A stretch of DNA of 25,207 nt, taken from the NCBI GenBank assembly GCA_024694785.1, contig JAILJL010000061.1, forward strand, positions 1 to 25,207, in the 5' to 3' direction. The notes under the pieces were generated by a model, which was not told the DNA's origin, ran no database searches, and saw only the letters and a program-made list of their open reading frames with translations. The translations under genes and the position numbers were made by a program. Within the stretch, counting starts at the first letter, position 1. Each line of letters begins with the position of its first letter. Positions 6,308-13,481 of the stretch are shown here, in pieces. Source of the stretch: Lachnospiraceae bacterium. Lineage in GTDB: Bacteria; Bacillota; Clostridia; Lachnospirales; Lachnospiraceae.

Positions 6308-8488
6308 CTACAATAAAGTGCACGCCCCAAGAGTAAATCCGTCATCCTTCAGGACATCGCCCTCATTTTCCTTAAGCCATGACGCAAAACCATCTGCCGG
6401 CACTTCGACGCAATCAATAATACCTTCATGACCGGATTGCACTTCATAGCTGTCAACTTCCACCTTATATACATACACGCGGATAGATGACAACCCGCTA
6501 TCCGGAGCAAGCCTGCCAAGTAATACAGGCTTCTTGGTAATCACGGCACTAATTTCTTCCTGCAATTCGCGAATCGCGGTATATTCCGGTTCCTCACCGA
6601 TCTCCGCGAAGCCCCGCGGGAATGCATATTGAACCCTGCCAAGCGCATGCCTGTACTGACGAAGCAGCACATATTTGTCATTATGTACCGTAACCATCAC
6701 AACACCATCTTTACCGCTAGTATGAATTATCCGCTCATACGGATAGTATTCGTTCTCACCCCCGATTACAGGATCTGCCAGCATCATATTATACTTGCTC
6801 TTATATGCGACACCGAATCTATAGTGAAAAAGCTCTTCCAGGCGGCTTAACTTATGCACCACCGTCGCATCATTTACATCCGCAATCTTAATCGGCGCAG
6901 AATCAGGCACTTTTACACCCGCATCCTTACAATAATCAATATATGACTTAAGCTCCGGGGATGCAACATAATTAATATGCGCTCCTTCGCTTAATTCTTC
7001 TTTGTAATCGACACGCGTTGCATTAGAGTTAATATGAACTCTTGCCTTAGCCCAAAGAATCGCCAATCCATCCGCAATAAGCCGCCCCATACCGCCGAGT
7101 GCTTCGCCAAGCGACACAAGACCCGGAAATATCCTGGTAAGAATCGTCGTAACGAATTCAGTTACAAATAAGAACCCGAGCGTAAGAATAAGGCTATGTC
7201 TAAGACTCTTCATATCAAGCATTATCTTAATTATGTTCTCTCCGTCAACAAGGTCCTGCAAACCTTGGAAGAACATGGCGAATATGCAGGCAAAAAGCAC
7301 ACAAAGAAGACTCGCCAGAATCCTTTTAATTATTAATCCCATGCTGCGACGCTTATGGCTTCGTCGCTGTTCCTTCAACCTGTACTCATAACGCGGCGTT
7401 GACGATTCTATAACGGTCTTCTTACTCCCGGGGTCATACTGCGTTAATCTTAAGGCGTCGGCAAGCCTGGGCAAATCTTTTGATTTAACATATGCCTTAA
7501 AGAAATTCGTTTCCTCAAATGAATATCTCGCATCAAGATTCTTCCCGCCGTTCCAGTCCTGCGATAAACGAAGGAAGAAATCTTCACTGAATGTAGGCAT
7601 ATCACCACCGCCCGTTAATTCATCCGTATTGTAATGCTTGGAAATATTGCAGATACTGATCTCACAAGCATAATTATAACAGAGGTTAACAATAGCTTCC
7701 GCATACATAAGTACGTTAATACCATCTTTATCCGATGCTGAATCCTTAATCTCGCGGATATATACGGAACGGTTATCATTATTATTCTTATAACAGTGCA
7801 GCGTCATAAGGAGATCGATCGCCGGCTTAAACAACGGATCCTCCGGTCGACTTAGGCGCATAACCGCTGATAATATATTATGAAAGCGTAAGTCTGCATA
7901 TTCTCCCGGATCCTTCGGCGGAATGTAGATTTCATGCATTGCACTTAATCTAAGCACCGTGGATAAAAGCCAATAGAGATTCTTCAATATCTCTCGCATC
8001 TCGTCATCCGATAATGAAGTCTCCGCAGTCTTCCCGTCAACTACCTCGATGAAGAGGTCTCTACGCTCTGCATCCGTTCTGTTATCACCTACATAGAAAT
8101 TATGAATCTCCGACAGGTCGGAATACATAAGACTGCGCTTTACCAATGCTGTCAGACGCTTCTGACTGTACTTAAGCGGCAAAGCGGAATAGATAAATTG
8201 CTTATCATCACCAATCGTACTTAGGATATACTGCGAAATCGTGCGGAGATCTCCATACTGCGACACGCGAATCCTGCCTTCTTTGCATAACGCAATCAGG
8301 CTCTCATAATAATCCCTATCATTAAGCAGACTGAAAAAAGCGCGCGAATCCACAAGCTGGTTATAAGTCAGCACAACCGTGTTGCCGTTAACAACTATCT
8401 CGTCGTACAAAGCCTTCTGCCCGATGGTTATCTCTTCATCACTTTTCCTTACCGAATCCAGTTCAAATAAATATACTTGCTTATTCAC
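6308..8488 (-). CDS. membrane protein of unknown N-terminal domain fused to C-terminal NUDIX hydrolase
   Basis: The 726-residue protein has three parts. Residues 1-375 are a soluble, mostly helical region that I cannot assign (it starts MNKQVYLFELDSVRKSDEEI). A basic stretch (RRSHKRRS, 375-382) precedes two hydrophobic helices at about 386-411 and 431-453. The C-terminal part (about 585-726) is a NUDIX domain with box G626-x5-E632-x7-R640-E-L-x-E-E645, and VLLRQYRHALGR upstream, as in ADP-ribose or NDP-sugar pyrophosphatases; the late Gly of the box is Ser647. The catalytic glutamates are present, so hydrolysis of a nucleoside diphosphate-X compound at the inner membrane face is likely. Start is GTG at 8486-8488, overlapping the upstream stop as TAGTG with GGAGAAG before it, so translation is coupled to the methyltransferase gene. 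Substrate and N-terminal role are unknown. Confidence 0.82.
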   Translation of the reverse strand: MNKQVYLFELDSVRKSDEEITIGQKALYDEIVVNGNTVVLTYNQLVDSRAFFSLLNDRDYYESLIALCKEGRIRVSQYGDLRTISQYILSTIGDDKQFIYSALPLKYSQKRLTALVKRSLMYSDLSEIHNFYVGDNRTDAERRDLFIEVVDGKTAETSLSDDEMREILKNLYWLLSTVLRLSAMHEIYIPPKDPGEYADLRFHNILSAVMRLSRPEDPLFKPAIDLLMTLHCYKNNNDNRSVYIREIKDSASDKDGINVLMYAEAIVNLCYNYACEISICNISKHYNTDELTGGGDMPTFSEDFFLRLSQDWNGGKNLDARYSFEETNFFKAYVKSKDLPRLADALRLTQYDPGSKKTVIESSTPRYEYRLKEQRRSHKRRSMGLIIKRILASLLCVLFACIFAMFFQGLQDLVDGENIIKIMLDMKSLRHSLILTLGFLFVTEFVTTILTRIFPGLVSLGEALGGMGRLIADGLAILWAKARVHINSNATRVDYKEELSEGAHINYVASPELKSYIDYCKDAGVKVPDSAPIKIADVNDATVVHKLSRLEELFHYRFGVAYKSKYNMMLADPVIGGENEYYPYERIIHTSGKDGVVMVTVHNDKYVLLRQYRHALGRVQYAFPRGFAEIGEEPEYTAIRELQEEISAVITKKPVLLGRLAPDSGLSSIRVYVYKVEVDSYEVQSGHEGIIDCVEVPADGFASWLKENEGDVLKDDGFTLGACTLL

Positions 8489-9720
8489 TACTTCTCCTTC
8501 ACTACCTGGAAGATGTAAAACTTCAGGTAATAACTCTCATCATGATTAAAAAGTATCGGATGATCGGGACTCTGGGTCCTGTACTCAACCTGCCTTAAAA
8601 TAACCCCTGCATCATGCGCGGAATCATGCAGCATTTTGGTAAAAAGCTCATAGGTCATGAAATGCGAGCAGCTGCAGGTACATAAGAATCCACCGTCACG
8701 TGTAAGGCGCATGCCCCTTATATTGATTTCCTTGTAACCCTTGGTTGCATTCTTTACAGATTCTCTCGACTTGGTAAAGGCCGGCGGATCAAGTATTACC
8801 ACATCATAGCTCTCACCACGTCTTTCCAGCTCCGGTAAAAGCTCGAACACATCATGTGTCTCGAACCTGACTCTATCCGACAGTCCATTTAGCTCGGCAT
8901 TACTCGTTGCCATTTCTATAGCAGACTCCGATGCGTCAACTCCCAGCACCGATGCTGCACCTGCGATTCCCGCGTTTAAAGCAAATGAACCCGTATGGGT
9001 AAAGCAATCCAATACTTTCTTACCCTTACAAAGTCTCTGCGTTGCCAATCTATTATTTTTCTGGTCAAGGAAGAAGCCCGTCTTCTGACCATCTTTAACA
9101 TCGACATGATACTTAACGCCGTTCTCAACTATATCTACAGTAGTATCGAACTCGGCACCAATGAAGCCCTTGACGCGCTCAAGGCCTTCTTTTAAGCGCT
9201 CTTTTGAATCCGAACGTTCATATACACCGCGAATAACGATACCGTCTTCTGCAAGAATTTCCTTAAGAATCCCGATTATCCGCTCCTTGTGCTGCTCCAT
9301 TCCAAAGAAAAGAACCTCGATTACAAGTACATCCTCGAACTTATCTATGGTAATCCCCGGAAGGAAATCCGCCTCACCAAAGACAATTCGACAGGAACTT
9401 GTATCTACAGTGCTTTTACGATATTCCCATGCATTCTTTAATCGCATGCGGAAGAACTCATCATCTATAACAGCATCGATATCGCGGGTAAGTAACCGCA
9501 CTCTTATCTTGGAATTCTCGCTTATAAGACCCACGCCAAGTGCATAATCATTAAAAGCTCGAACTTTTACAAGGGAACCGTTCTTAACAACGCCTGTCTT
9601 ATACGGACCCTCATATCCATCGGTAGTCAGATATTCAATCTCATTATCGAATACCCATTCACCGCCTGCGGATATGGTTCTGCCTTCGCCTTTTTTTAAT
9701 CGTATCGTTACTTCATTCAT
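8488..9720 (-). CDS. rlmI: class I SAM-dependent 23S rRNA (cytosine-C5) methyltransferase, RlmI/RlmK family
   Basis: The 410-residue protein matches the RlmI (YccW-like) layout: an N-terminal PUA-like RNA-binding domain (about residues 1-75; KGEGRTISAGGEWVFDNEI, with GVGLISENSKIRVR), a central domain, then a Rossmann methyltransferase. Motifs include QKTGFFLDQKNNR, VLDCFTHTGSFALNAG (SAM-binding motif I), VLGVDASESAIEMA, VVILDPPAFTKS (motif IV) and FLCTCSCSHFM with the cysteine expected in m5C enzymes. RlmI methylates C1962 of 23S rRNA (E. coli numbering); the exact target here is inferred. I chose the ATG at 9718-9720 with GGAG 6 bases upstream; an in-frame TTG at 9732 overlaps that site. It heads an operon with the NUDIX membrane protein and the sigma-like gene. 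Confidence 0.92.
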   Translation of the reverse strand: MNEVTIRLKKGEGRTISAGGEWVFDNEIEYLTTDGYEGPYKTGVVKNGSLVKVRAFNDYALGVGLISENSKIRVRLLTRDIDAVIDDEFFRMRLKNAWEYRKSTVDTSSCRIVFGEADFLPGITIDKFEDVLVIEVLFFGMEQHKERIIGILKEILAEDGIVIRGVYERSDSKERLKEGLERVKGFIGAEFDTTVDIVENGVKYHVDVKDGQKTGFFLDQKNNRLATQRLCKGKKVLDCFTHTGSFALNAGIAGAASVLGVDASESAIEMATSNAELNGLSDRVRFETHDVFELLPELERRGESYDVVILDPPAFTKSRESVKNATKGYKEINIRGMRLTRDGGFLCTCSCSHFMTYELFTKMLHDSAHDAGVILRQVEYRTQSPDHPILFNHDESYYLKFYIFQVVKEK

Positions 9721-9763
9721 ATATAACTCCAATGTTCATAAAATGTTCTGAAAATTTATATAA

Positions 9764-9792
9764 AGTATATCGAATATTTAGTCGATATACAA
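9764..9792 (-). promoter_or_regulatory. candidate rlmI-operon promoter with overlapping palindromic operator
   Basis: On the minus strand TTGTAT (9787-9792) is followed after 17 bases by TATACT (9764-9769). A perfect 9-base inverted repeat, GTATATCGA (9765-9773) and TCGATATAC (9782-9790) with an 8-base spacer, covers both hexamers, so a dimeric protein bound here would block polymerase. Predicted transcript leader is about 35-40 bases. Seen directly as symmetry; the promoter call is by consensus only (-35 is weak). Confidence 0.5.
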
Positions 9793-9851
9793 AGTAGAAA
9801 CCTGATAGTAGAGACTCACAATCCATAGTTTCCAGGGAAGGAGGGATTTGT

Positions 9852-10142
9852 ATGAGTATCACAAGAATCATGGACAGTGTATTTGAAAGCATTTCTATCG
9901 ACAAGAGAAAGAAATTAGGCAGTGCGGATCGCAATACCGAATCCCTTAGTGCAGTAGAAGGTAACTTCTTCCTCGCATTCAACGGCCAGAATGAAAAAGA
10001 CCGTAATTCCGAGCGTGATGCCAAGAATCGAGGCAAGGATGCCAAGACTTTGGAAGAGCAGTGGAAAGAGGCACAGGAAATGGTCGATCTCGTAAGATAC
10101 AGGGATGCATTCCTGGGTACACATATAGATTCGAGGGGGTAA
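9852..10142 (+). CDS. small hypothetical protein, 96 residues
   Basis: I do not recognise this family. The ORF has a very strong ribosome binding site (AAGGAGGG, 9838-9845, six bases before ATG) and its stop codon lies inside the loop side of a hairpin terminator, both of which support a real gene. The protein is soluble, highly charged and rich in Asn, Asp, Lys, Arg and Glu. It has an N-terminal amphipathic stretch (MSITRIMDSVFESI), a low-complexity polar middle and a likely helix near residues 66-85 (TLEEQWKEAQEMVDLVRYRD). No signal peptide, membrane segment, cysteine or metal motif is seen. It is monocistronic and divergent from the rlmI operon, sharing an intergenic region that holds a perfect inverted repeat, so the two may be co-regulated. 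Confidence 0.7.
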   Translation: MSITRIMDSVFESISIDKRKKLGSADRNTESLSAVEGNFFLAFNGQNEKDRNSERDAKNRGKDAKTLEEQWKEAQEMVDLVRYRDAFLGTHIDSRG

Positions 10143-10156
10143 TGGCCCCCTCGAAT
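10129..10156. terminator. bidirectional hairpin terminator
   Basis: An 11-bp perfect stem (ATTCGAGGGGG / CCCCCTCGAAT) with a 6-base loop sits between the convergent small protein gene and phospho-sugar mutase gene. On the plus strand it is followed by TTATTAT; the stop codon TAA of the small gene begins at the first loop base. On the minus strand it begins three bases after the mutase stop. Confidence 0.8.
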
Positions 10157-10159
10157 TTA

Positions 10160-11863
10160 TTATAGCTTAATCGAATCGAATAACTTCTCTGCTTTTGCCT
10201 CAGCATCGGCGCGGCTATCTCCTACGGTCGATACATATACCTTAATCTTAGGCTCCGTACCCGACGGGCGGATAATCACCGATGCACGATCGTCAAGCTT
10301 ATACTGCAGCACATTTGCCTTCGGCAAATCACCAATTCCCTTATCGTAATCAAGCGTCTCCAATACCTTATAATCACCGAACGCATTAACTCCGCGACGA
10401 AGATTCTCCATGATTTCATTCATCTTCTTAAGTCCGGCTGAACCCTCATACTGATAGGAGCGCACCGGATTAACCCTATATCCGAACTTCTCATATAAAG
10501 CAGTCAATCTATCCTCAATCGAGATACCCTTGGTCTTATAATACGCGAACATCTCCGCAATAAGGAATGCCGCATCAACCGCGTCCTTATCACGCACATA
10601 ACCGGCAGACAGGTATCCGTAACTTTCCTCGAATCCGAGGATATAATCGTCTTCGCGGCCCTCTCTCTCAAGCTTTGCCATAACCTCACCGATATATTTG
10701 AATCCCGTAAGAACCGTAATGGTCTTAACTCCGTATGATGCCGCAACTTCTTCAACCATATCGGAAGTTACGATACTTTTCACAACGATAGGATTGGCCG
10801 GCATCTTATCAGTCGCCTGTCTTCTTGCACATAAGTAGTCGATTAACAGTATTCCGATTTCATTACCGGATAAAAGCGCATAATCACCACTCTTACTCTT
10901 AATTGCTATACCGCATCTGTCCGCATCGGGATCTGTGGCAATAAGGATATCCGCACCGCGTTCCTTGGCGTACTTAATACCAAGCTCCATGGTATCGCGA
11001 TTCTCCGGGTTCGGAAAATGGCAGGTCGGGAAATTACCATCAGGATCCTTCTGTTCCGGCACAACAAATATATTATCATATCCGCTCTCCGACAAAGCAC
11101 GTACAACAGGCTTTAATCCCGTGCCATTTAAAGGAGAGTAGACAATACTTACATTCTTATCAACTTTTTCACCAAATAAGTGTGACTGTGAAAGCACATG
11201 CTCGATGAACTTGTCATATACGCTATCCGATATATAGGAGATAAGTCTGTCGGATATACCCTTCTCAAAACTTACAGTCTTTACGCCGGTGAATATATCA
11301 ACCTTCTTAATCTCATCTACTATATCACTTGCCGCCTTCGAAGTTATCTGGCAGCCTTCCTCATTATATACCTTATACCCGTTATACTCAGGGGGATTAT
11401 GGGATGCGGTAACCATAATTCCCGCGGCACACTCTAATTCACGCACTGCAAATGAAAGGCATGGAGTCGGCATAAGTTCCTTGTAGATATACGCTTTTAC
11501 ACCGCTTGCGGCCATTACACGCGCTGCTACACGCGCAAAGTTCTCGGAACCATTCCTTGAATCATAGCTTATGGCAACCGAACGTCTATCACCTTCATAG
11601 TTATTAAGCACATAATTTGCAAGACCCTGAGTAGCCTTGGCAACCGTGAAACTGTTCATTCTGTTGGTTCCGGCACCAAGAATACCGCGAAGTCCGGCAG
11701 TACCGAAATCAAGCTCTCTATAGAAAGCATCCTCCTTCATGGCGTTATCCTGCGCCATCTTCATAAGCTCGGAGCGGATGCTCATTAATTCCTTCATATC
11801 GTATGGTATATTCTCGTCATTTAAGGCCTCAAGCCAGGATTCATAATTATCTGTATAATCCAT
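10160..11863 (-). CDS. phospho-sugar mutase (phosphoglucomutase/phosphomannomutase family)
   Basis: The 567-residue cytoplasmic enzyme moves phosphate between C1 and C6 of a hexose phosphate (glucose or mannose), supplying hexose-1-phosphate for nucleotide sugars. The alpha-D-phosphohexomutase signatures are all present: FGTAGLRG near residue 53, the phosphoserine loop VTASHNPPEYNGYK with Ser154, the Mg site ATDPDADRCG with Asp311/313/315, the sugar-specificity loop ILGFEESYGYL, and the phosphate-binding loop IIRPSGTEPKIKVY near the C-terminus. Length fits the Firmicutes PgcA/YhxB group. The ATG at 11861-11863 has GGAGG 7 bases upstream; the frame is open further upstream but no better site exists. 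It is the last gene of an operon with a sugar dehydratase and an O-antigen ligase-like protein, 22 bases after the latter. Confidence 0.93.
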   Translation of the reverse strand: MDYTDNYESWLEALNDENIPYDMKELMSIRSELMKMAQDNAMKEDAFYRELDFGTAGLRGILGAGTNRMNSFTVAKATQGLANYVLNNYEGDRRSVAISYDSRNGSENFARVAARVMAASGVKAYIYKELMPTPCLSFAVRELECAAGIMVTASHNPPEYNGYKVYNEEGCQITSKAASDIVDEIKKVDIFTGVKTVSFEKGISDRLISYISDSVYDKFIEHVLSQSHLFGEKVDKNVSIVYSPLNGTGLKPVVRALSESGYDNIFVVPEQKDPDGNFPTCHFPNPENRDTMELGIKYAKERGADILIATDPDADRCGIAIKSKSGDYALLSGNEIGILLIDYLCARRQATDKMPANPIVVKSIVTSDMVEEVAASYGVKTITVLTGFKYIGEVMAKLEREGREDDYILGFEESYGYLSAGYVRDKDAVDAAFLIAEMFAYYKTKGISIEDRLTALYEKFGYRVNPVRSYQYEGSAGLKKMNEIMENLRRGVNAFGDYKVLETLDYDKGIGDLPKANVLQYKLDDRASVIIRPSGTEPKIKVYVSTVGDSRADAEAKAEKLFDSIKL

Positions 11864-11885
11864 ATTACTACCTCCACTTACGCAT

Positions 11886-13472
11886 CTATTCAGACATAGA
11901 TACAGTCTCTTTGATGCTTTCCTTCGTCGCCGTATCCTTTGCAAAGGACAGGCCATACACCATTACCATAAAGCACGTAGGCAAGAAAATATTCATATTA
12001 AAGTTAATAAGCGCCACAGCGAGATATGTCGCTGCCGCAGCACATGCTATCACTGCACCCGGGCATTCCTTTACATGTTTTACGCATCTTACTATTATCA
12101 CGATTATCAATGAAAAGTATAATCCGGCACCAAGTATTCCGCAGGTTAAAAGCATATCCAGATATACGCAATGCGCATCGGCAAGGGTCTGATTTAACGG
12201 CCCGTACACCTCGGTCAGTAACTTAAGCCTGCTAATATTATCGAATCCTATACCGAATAACTTATCCTTAATACCGCTCTCACCATAGATTCTAAGAACT
12301 TCTTTCCAAATCTCTCCTCGACCCGAACCGAATCTGTCATTAATAACAAACTTATAAAGAAACGCCTCTTCGGCAATATTGGCCTGATTCTTATTCGCGT
12401 ATATAATAACGCCTGCCGCTGCTATTAATGCAATTCCTAAAAGTATGAACCACGCTCTTGAAATCCATACCCCTGCCTTATCTATAACAGGCTTAAGTAA
12501 GAATACCATAATTCCCAGAACCGCTATCATAATACCAATTCCGATAACAATCTTGCGATTCTCAAATATATATCGCGTAAGCTGCTCATTCATACTCTGC
12601 CAATCGTCGGTTGTATCATAGAAATGCCTCTGAATAAGTAAGCCTGCATAGACCATAACCGCACTCATCCATAACTTACGAAGGCACGCGGAATCGCGCA
12701 AAGCAAATCCTATCAAGACAAGCACACCGAATGCCGCAAAGAAAAAGCCTGCGGAATCAGCGGAAAAACCTCCGACAGTATCTATAACTATTGCAATACC
12801 GGTAATTATAACGGTCGGAAGATTCTTCTCTAATATAAATATTGCAATTAGCACCACAAGATAGATTGCACACATAGCCGCATACTGATCGCAATTTCCG
12901 AACATACTTCTTAATCCGATAAACTGCCTGTATATCTGCCAGTTAAAAGGATCATGCGCATAATACTGCATTATACCCACGACATTGGTAACCATCGTCC
13001 ATACCGCAAATCCTATCGACACCGCAAAGTGATGCTTTGCATACTTACTTACAAGCCATCCGGTGAAAACTATTAATCCCACATAGAAGAATCCCGTGTT
13101 CCTGTAATTATCACCAAGAAAAGCGGACCTCTTATCAACAGCAAAAGAACATCCTATAAGCCACGAAAGAAGTGTTCCAAAAACAAGCACATCTACAATA
13201 CTTAATTTAAACTTCCCTTTAAAGCTTTTATCAAGCTTAGGGAGACAACAAACTCCGACGCCGAGTATATATATAACGGCACCTGCCACAAGAAGCACCC
13301 ACTTATATGCATCGAATTCGACATATCCTTCCGGACACACAGTGCCGAAGCCAAACATCATATAGAATATATATGCCATCGTCCAGATACCGAGTCGCAT
13401 CCCGGCCTTCTTATCTATGGCGCTCTCCGCTCTTTCTTTATTCTTGTTATTAACGGAATTATTATTCTTCAT
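11886..13472 (-). CDS. O-antigen ligase/polymerase-like membrane protein (Wzy/WaaL superfamily)
   Basis: The 528-residue protein has a short cytoplasmic N-terminus rich in Asn and Lys, then about 12 hydrophobic helices. The largest extracytoplasmic loop, before the last helices, carries the Wzy_C-type sequence GSGRGEIWKEVLRI followed by GIGFDNIS and DAHCVYLDMLLTCGILGAG, which is characteristic of O-antigen ligases and polysaccharide polymerases. In a Gram-positive cell it probably polymerises or transfers a lipid-linked glycan at the outer face of the membrane. I chose the ATG at 13472 because AGGA lies 7 bases upstream; an ATG six bases earlier (13478) is also in frame but too close to that site. 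It starts 9 bases after the dehydratase gene, so the two are co-transcribed. Confidence 0.83.
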   Translation of the reverse strand: MKNNNSVNNKNKERAESAIDKKAGMRLGIWTMAYIFYMMFGFGTVCPEGYVEFDAYKWVLLVAGAVIYILGVGVCCLPKLDKSFKGKFKLSIVDVLVFGTLLSWLIGCSFAVDKRSAFLGDNYRNTGFFYVGLIVFTGWLVSKYAKHHFAVSIGFAVWTMVTNVVGIMQYYAHDPFNWQIYRQFIGLRSMFGNCDQYAAMCAIYLVVLIAIFILEKNLPTVIITGIAIVIDTVGGFSADSAGFFFAAFGVLVLIGFALRDSACLRKLWMSAVMVYAGLLIQRHFYDTTDDWQSMNEQLTRYIFENRKIVIGIGIMIAVLGIMVFLLKPVIDKAGVWISRAWFILLGIALIAAAGVIIYANKNQANIAEEAFLYKFVINDRFGSGRGEIWKEVLRIYGESGIKDKLFGIGFDNISRLKLLTEVYGPLNQTLADAHCVYLDMLLTCGILGAGLYFSLIIVIIVRCVKHVKECPGAVIACAAAATYLAVALINFNMNIFLPTCFMVMVYGLSFAKDTATKESIKETVSMSE

Positions 13473-13481
13473 TACCATTTC

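Noticed and set aside
11803..12192. 129-codon plus-strand ORF opposite the ligase and mutase genes
   Set aside because: It is antisense to two well-supported genes, has no ribosome binding site and no recognisable protein features.
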